Of a DNA stretch of 8,548 nucleotides, positions 6,055 through 8,548 are shown in pieces. Both the position numbers and the translations under genes were made by a program. Below the pieces are notes generated by a model. The model ran no database searches, was not told the origin of the DNA, and was given only the letters and a program-made list of their open reading frames with translations. Source of the stretch: Planctomycetota bacterium (GTDB taxonomy: Bacteria > Planctomycetota > UBA1135); NCBI GenBank assembly GCA_027021325.1, contig JALUUN010000425.1:1-8548 (forward strand), written 5' to 3'. Position 1 is the stretch's first letter; each line of letters begins with the position of its first letter.

Positions 6055-6132
6055 GGGGGGAGGAGGGGCCGCTGTGGGGAGACGGAGCGGCGGGGCCTCA
6101 AGCCTGGACTCGAGGGGCTCCGAGAGAGGGAC

Positions 6133-6618
6133 ATGGAGCCGCCGGCCGCGCCCCGAGACCCCGGCCGCCGCCGCCGGGCCGCGGTTCTGGCCTTTCTGTT
6201 CCTGAGCCTCCCCCTGAGCGGACTGCGCTTCGCCCCGGTGCGAGGGGCGAGCATGGAGCCGGCCCTCCACGACGGGCAGATCCTGTGCTTCGCGCCCCTG
6301 GCGCCGGGCGGGCTGCAGCGCGGCGAGGTCGTCGTCTTCCGCTCGCCCCTGGACCCTTCCCTGCGCTATGTCAAGCGCGTCGCCGGCCTGCCCGGCGACG
6401 AGCTCCGCTTCCAGGACGGCTTCCTGCGGGTCAACGGGCGTGTGGTGCCCTGGGGTGCCGGCGGCTATCCGCCGGGCTTCCGTCTGGCCGTGCGGGTGCC
6501 CGAGGGCAGCTTCTTCGCCCTCGGCGATCACGCTTCGGTCTCCTACGACAGCCGCAGTTTCGGTCCCGTGCCCCTGGAGCGCATCCAGGGCCGCGTTCTC
6601 GGGCCTCTGCACGACTAG
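6133..6618 (+). CDS. lepB: Type I signal peptidase, short form
   Basis: This inner-membrane serine protease cleaves signal peptides from exported proteins with a Ser-Lys dyad. The 161-residue product has a basic N-terminus (GRRRR, 11-15), one membrane helix (about 16-31) and a periplasmic catalytic domain. Ser40 lies in GASMEPAL and the general-base Lys81 in RYVKRVAGLPGDEL. Box E, GDHASVSYDSRSFGPV, lies at 131-146, with His where many family members have Asn after GD. It is shorter than E. coli LepB and has a single N-terminal helix, the minimal arrangement common outside enterobacteria, so it may be one of several paralogues. ATG 6133 leaves a normal cytoplasmic tail; AGAGGG ends a few bases upstream as a poor ribosome site. 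It is divergent from the GT2 operon and convergent with the FAH-family gene, with which it shares CTAG at the stop codons. Confidence 0.92.
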   Translation: MEPPAAPRDPGRRRRAAVLAFLFLSLPLSGLRFAPVRGASMEPALHDGQILCFAPLAPGGLQRGEVVVFRSPLDPSLRYVKRVAGLPGDELRFQDGFLRVNGRVVPWGAGGYPPGFRLAVRVPEGSFFALGDHASVSYDSRSFGPVPLERIQGRVLGPLHD

Positions 6619-7481
6619 AGCCCGGAGCGGTCGTCCTCGAAGGGCGTCTCCAGGGCGAGGAGGGGTTCCCCCTCGCCGGGCCGCCGGAGCTCGACACGGG
6701 CAACGGAACCGGGGCGCAGGGGCGCGACCCCGGCCGGAGTGCCGAGGAACAGGAGATCGCCGGGACGGAGGGGGATCCAGCGGCTGATCTCGGCCAGGGC
6801 CTCCCGGGCCGGCCAGAGGAGGTCGCCCAGGCGGCCGTGCTGGCGCGCTTCCCCGTCCACGAGGCCATGGAGCTCGAGCTCGTCCCAGGGTTCGAGGAGG
6901 GGACGGGGGATCCACCAGGGCCCGAAGGGACCGGAGCCCGGCAGGTTCTTGCTGCGCAGCCAGGGCCGGCCCCGCTCCTTGTCCCGGGCCTGGACCGAGC
7001 GCAGGGTCAGGTCGTTGCCGAGGGTGACGGCGGCCACCGCCGAGGCGGCGACGGCAGGCGAGGCTTCCCGCAGCGGGGCGCCGACCAGGAGCACGACCTC
7101 GGCCTCGGGGTCGAGGCGCTCGCCGCGCAGGAAGGCCGGCAGGCGGAAGGGCTCGCCGGGACCGGCCAGGGAGGAGGGCAGGCGCGCGAAGCAGAGCAGC
7201 TCCTCCGGCACCGGGTTGCCCAGTTCCCGGGCGTGGGCGGCGAAGTTGCGGCCCAGGCAGAGAACCTGGCCCGGGGTGCCCGGGCGCAGAGGCGGGCCGC
7301 CGGGCCCGGGCACGGCCTCGGCGCCGTCGAGGACGCTGCCGTCGAGGAGGGCGGCGGCGAGCTCCGCCAGCCGCAGCCTGCGCAGGCGGTACCAGGTGCC
7401 GTCGCGGCGTGCGTACCAGGCGCGGCCCTGGTGCGGGCAGGCCGAGCGCTGGATGCGGTCCGGCAGATCCTCGGGCCTCAC
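6615..7481 (-). CDS. Fumarylacetoacetate hydrolase (FAH) family enzyme
   Basis: FAH-family enzymes use a divalent metal to cleave or decarboxylate beta-diketo or oxo acids (fumarylpyruvate, acylpyruvate, oxaloacetate, catechol-pathway intermediates). The 288-residue product carries CLGRNFAAHARELGN (75-89), the metal-binding acidic pair E126-x-E128 in LDPEAEVVLLVG, and NDLTLRSVQARD with Asp157 (156-167). It also has the conserved Lys178 in LRSKNLPGSGPFGPW, and GDLLFLGTPAGVAPLRPGS (241-259). Residues 1-70 form the variable N-terminal domain. The usual substrate-loop KP is R100-x-P here. The exact substrate cannot be told. The start is GTG 7479-7481, ten bases after the stop of the upstream repeat protein, so the two are probably co-transcribed. 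Its TAG stop and that of the convergent signal peptidase lie on the same CTAG. Confidence 0.9.
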   Translation of the reverse strand: MRPEDLPDRIQRSACPHQGRAWYARRDGTWYRLRRLRLAELAAALLDGSVLDGAEAVPGPGGPPLRPGTPGQVLCLGRNFAAHARELGNPVPEELLCFARLPSSLAGPGEPFRLPAFLRGERLDPEAEVVLLVGAPLREASPAVAASAVAAVTLGNDLTLRSVQARDKERGRPWLRSKNLPGSGPFGPWWIPRPLLEPWDELELHGLVDGEARQHGRLGDLLWPAREALAEISRWIPLRPGDLLFLGTPAGVAPLRPGSVARVELRRPGEGEPLLALETPFEDDRSGL

Positions 7482-7491
7482 CCCGCCGGCC

Positions 7492-8548
7492 TCAGCGCAG
7501 GGCCTGGAGCGCGTTCAGGGCGTAGGCCGTGCAGAGCACCGGGTTGCCCTCCATCCAGCGCTCGGCGCCTTCGTTCAGCCAGGAGCCGTCGCGGCGCTGG
7601 CGCTCGGCGAGCTCGGCGGCGAGCTCCGCCCGCCAGTCGTGTTCGATGCCGTCCGGCGTGCGGATGCGGTCGATGCCGGCCGTACCCAGGGCCTCGGCCA
7701 GGGTCAGGTAGTAGTAGTAGAGGCCCTGGTAGCCCGCGCGCGGATCCTTGAGGGTGTCGAAGCCGGGGTTCACCTCCAGGGTCCAGTGGCGTTGGATCCA
7801 CTCGACGGCCGCCTGCATGCGCGGGTCTTCTGCGTCGAGGCCGGCGAAGTGGTAGCACTTCAGGAGGGCGTAGGTCATGGAGCCATAGGAGCGGGCGATG
7901 GCGGTGCCGTCGGCCAGGCGGATGACGCCCGCCGGCGAGTTGCCGGGGTAGTAGGCGGCGCCGCCGTCGTCGCCGGCACGCATGCGCAGCCCGGTCTGGG
8001 GATCCTCCCAGATCTCGGGGTTGGACTCGCTGCGGTTCTGGACCCGCTGCAGGAAGCGCAGGGACTTCTGGAAGGCGGGATCCTCGGCGGTGACGCCGGC
8101 CTCGGCCATGGCCTGCATGGCGAACTGCAGGTTGGAGAGGTCGGGGCGCAGGTCGGAGCCATAGCCGATGCCGCCGTAGAACTTGTCGGCCTCGCTGTAG
8201 CCCTCGCCCTCGTCGGCCTGGACCGCCTTCAGCCAGGCCACGGCGCGCTCGATGCGCGGCCGGTCCTCCGGCCGGCCGGCGGCGACGAAGAGGCGCACTG
8301 CCACGGAGGTCACGTAGACCGGCAGCCCCTGGTCGTAGATGGCGCCGTCCTCCTTCTGCAGGGTGGCCAGCCAGTCCAGGACCGGCTCCACAGAGGCGCG
8401 GATCTCCGGGCGCTCGCTGCCCAGGAGGGCCCGCGCCGCCAGGGCGCTGATGCCCGGCTCCGGCCGCCCCTGGAACTCCCAGAGACCTGCGGCGGAGCGC
8501 TGGGAGACCAGGAAGTCCACGCCGCGCTCGTAGATCCGACGCCGGTCC
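7492..8548 (-). CDS. Prenyltransferase/squalene-cyclase repeat protein (N-terminus beyond window)
   Basis: The frame stays open to the right edge, so the start is not in the window; the GTG at 8520 is internal, and the preceding residues RIYERGVDFLVSQ already form the first helix of a repeat. About 351 residues are visible. They form an alpha/alpha-barrel-like series of repeats: VDFLVSQRSAAGLWEF, VLDWLATLQKEDGAIY, AVAWLKAVQADEG, SLRFLQRVQ, AVEWIQRHW and a C-terminal QRRDGSWLNEG that matches the QW-type motif. A YYYY run lies in GYQGLYYYYLTL. True squalene-hopene cyclases use a DxDD acid, which is absent from the visible part, so terpene cyclisation is unlikely. Proteins of this repeat class without DxDD have no agreed function. 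It precedes the FAH-family gene in the same orientation. Confidence 0.85.
   Translation of the reverse strand, partial: DRRRIYERGVDFLVSQRSAAGLWEFQGRPEPGISALAARALLGSERPEIRASVEPVLDWLATLQKEDGAIYDQGLPVYVTSVAVRLFVAAGRPEDRPRIERAVAWLKAVQADEGEGYSEADKFYGGIGYGSDLRPDLSNLQFAMQAMAEAGVTAEDPAFQKSLRFLQRVQNRSESNPEIWEDPQTGLRMRAGDDGGAAYYPGNSPAGVIRLADGTAIARSYGSMTYALLKCYHFAGLDAEDPRMQAAVEWIQRHWTLEVNPGFDTLKDPRAGYQGLYYYYLTLAEALGTAGIDRIRTPDGIEHDWRAELAAELAERQRRDGSWLNEGAERWMEGNPVLCTAYALNALQALR

Noticed and set aside
6053..6060. Run of eight G as a phase-variable tract
   Set aside because: It lies outside the coding regions, far from the candidate -10/-35 spacer, and a single eight-base run in GC-rich DNA is weak evidence for slippage control.
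5167..6915. A 582-codon open frame on the - strand
   Set aside because: It overlaps GT2 in another frame and lies antisense to the signal peptidase; the sequence is Arg/Pro/Gly-rich and has no recognisable motif.
7707..7720. TAG trinucleotide repeat as a microsatellite
   Set aside because: It encodes four Tyr codons in the squalene-cyclase-repeat protein, in a region where aromatic residues are expected; too short to be notable.
5148..7751. An 867-codon open frame on the + strand
   Set aside because: It runs antisense through the GT2 and FAH-family genes and over the signal peptidase gene in another frame; the product is Gly/Arg/Pro-rich low complexity with no domain. High GC removes stop codons and creates such frames.

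Overview
The window is about 8.5 kb of very GC-rich, tightly packed bacterial chromosome. It holds nine protein genes with recognisable families, two of them cut by the window edges, and one tRNA gene. Lipopolysaccharide-type functions (a lipid A N-terminal-domain protein and a WaaP-like kinase) point to a diderm (Gram-negative-type) organism. The squalene-cyclase-repeat protein and the short 'LLQEP'-type secretion signal recall Planctomycetota or neighbouring high-GC phyla, but this is only a hint; nothing here fixes the taxonomy. I see no insertion sequence, phage gene, CRISPR array or origin. No gene-free stretch exceeds about 150 bases.

Layout from left to right. (1) On the + strand: the tail of a DUF4139 protein, then gltX (glutamyl-tRNA synthetase). 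(2) Convergent to gltX: a secreted or anchored thioredoxin-fold protein whose CxxC cysteines are both replaced. (3) On the + strand: a candidate promoter, a CAU-anticodon tRNA, a strong GC hairpin and queF, the preQ0 reductase of queuosine synthesis. (4) On the - strand, read right to left: a compact four-gene operon of GT2 glycosyltransferase, LABN membrane protein, WaaP-like kinase fold and SAM methyltransferase. Its genes overlap by 8, 4 and 4 bases, and its last gene overlaps the 3' end of queF by 12 bases. (5) Divergent from that operon across a purine-rich 151-base spacer: a short type I signal peptidase. (6) On the - strand from the right edge: a squalene-cyclase/prenyltransferase-repeat protein, then a fumarylacetoacetate hydrolase (FAH) family enzyme whose stop codon shares the palindrome CTAG with the signal peptidase stop.

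The genes fall into two themes. One is translation and tRNA (gltX, tRNA, queF). The other is the cell envelope and secretion (GT2-LABN-kinase-MTase, signal peptidase, thioredoxin-like protein). The most unusual item is the four-gene envelope operon: the sugar-transferase and LABN pair is intact by motif, but the kinase-fold protein has Arg where the catalytic Asp should be, so it may be a pseudokinase. Its substrate cannot be deduced from sequence alone.
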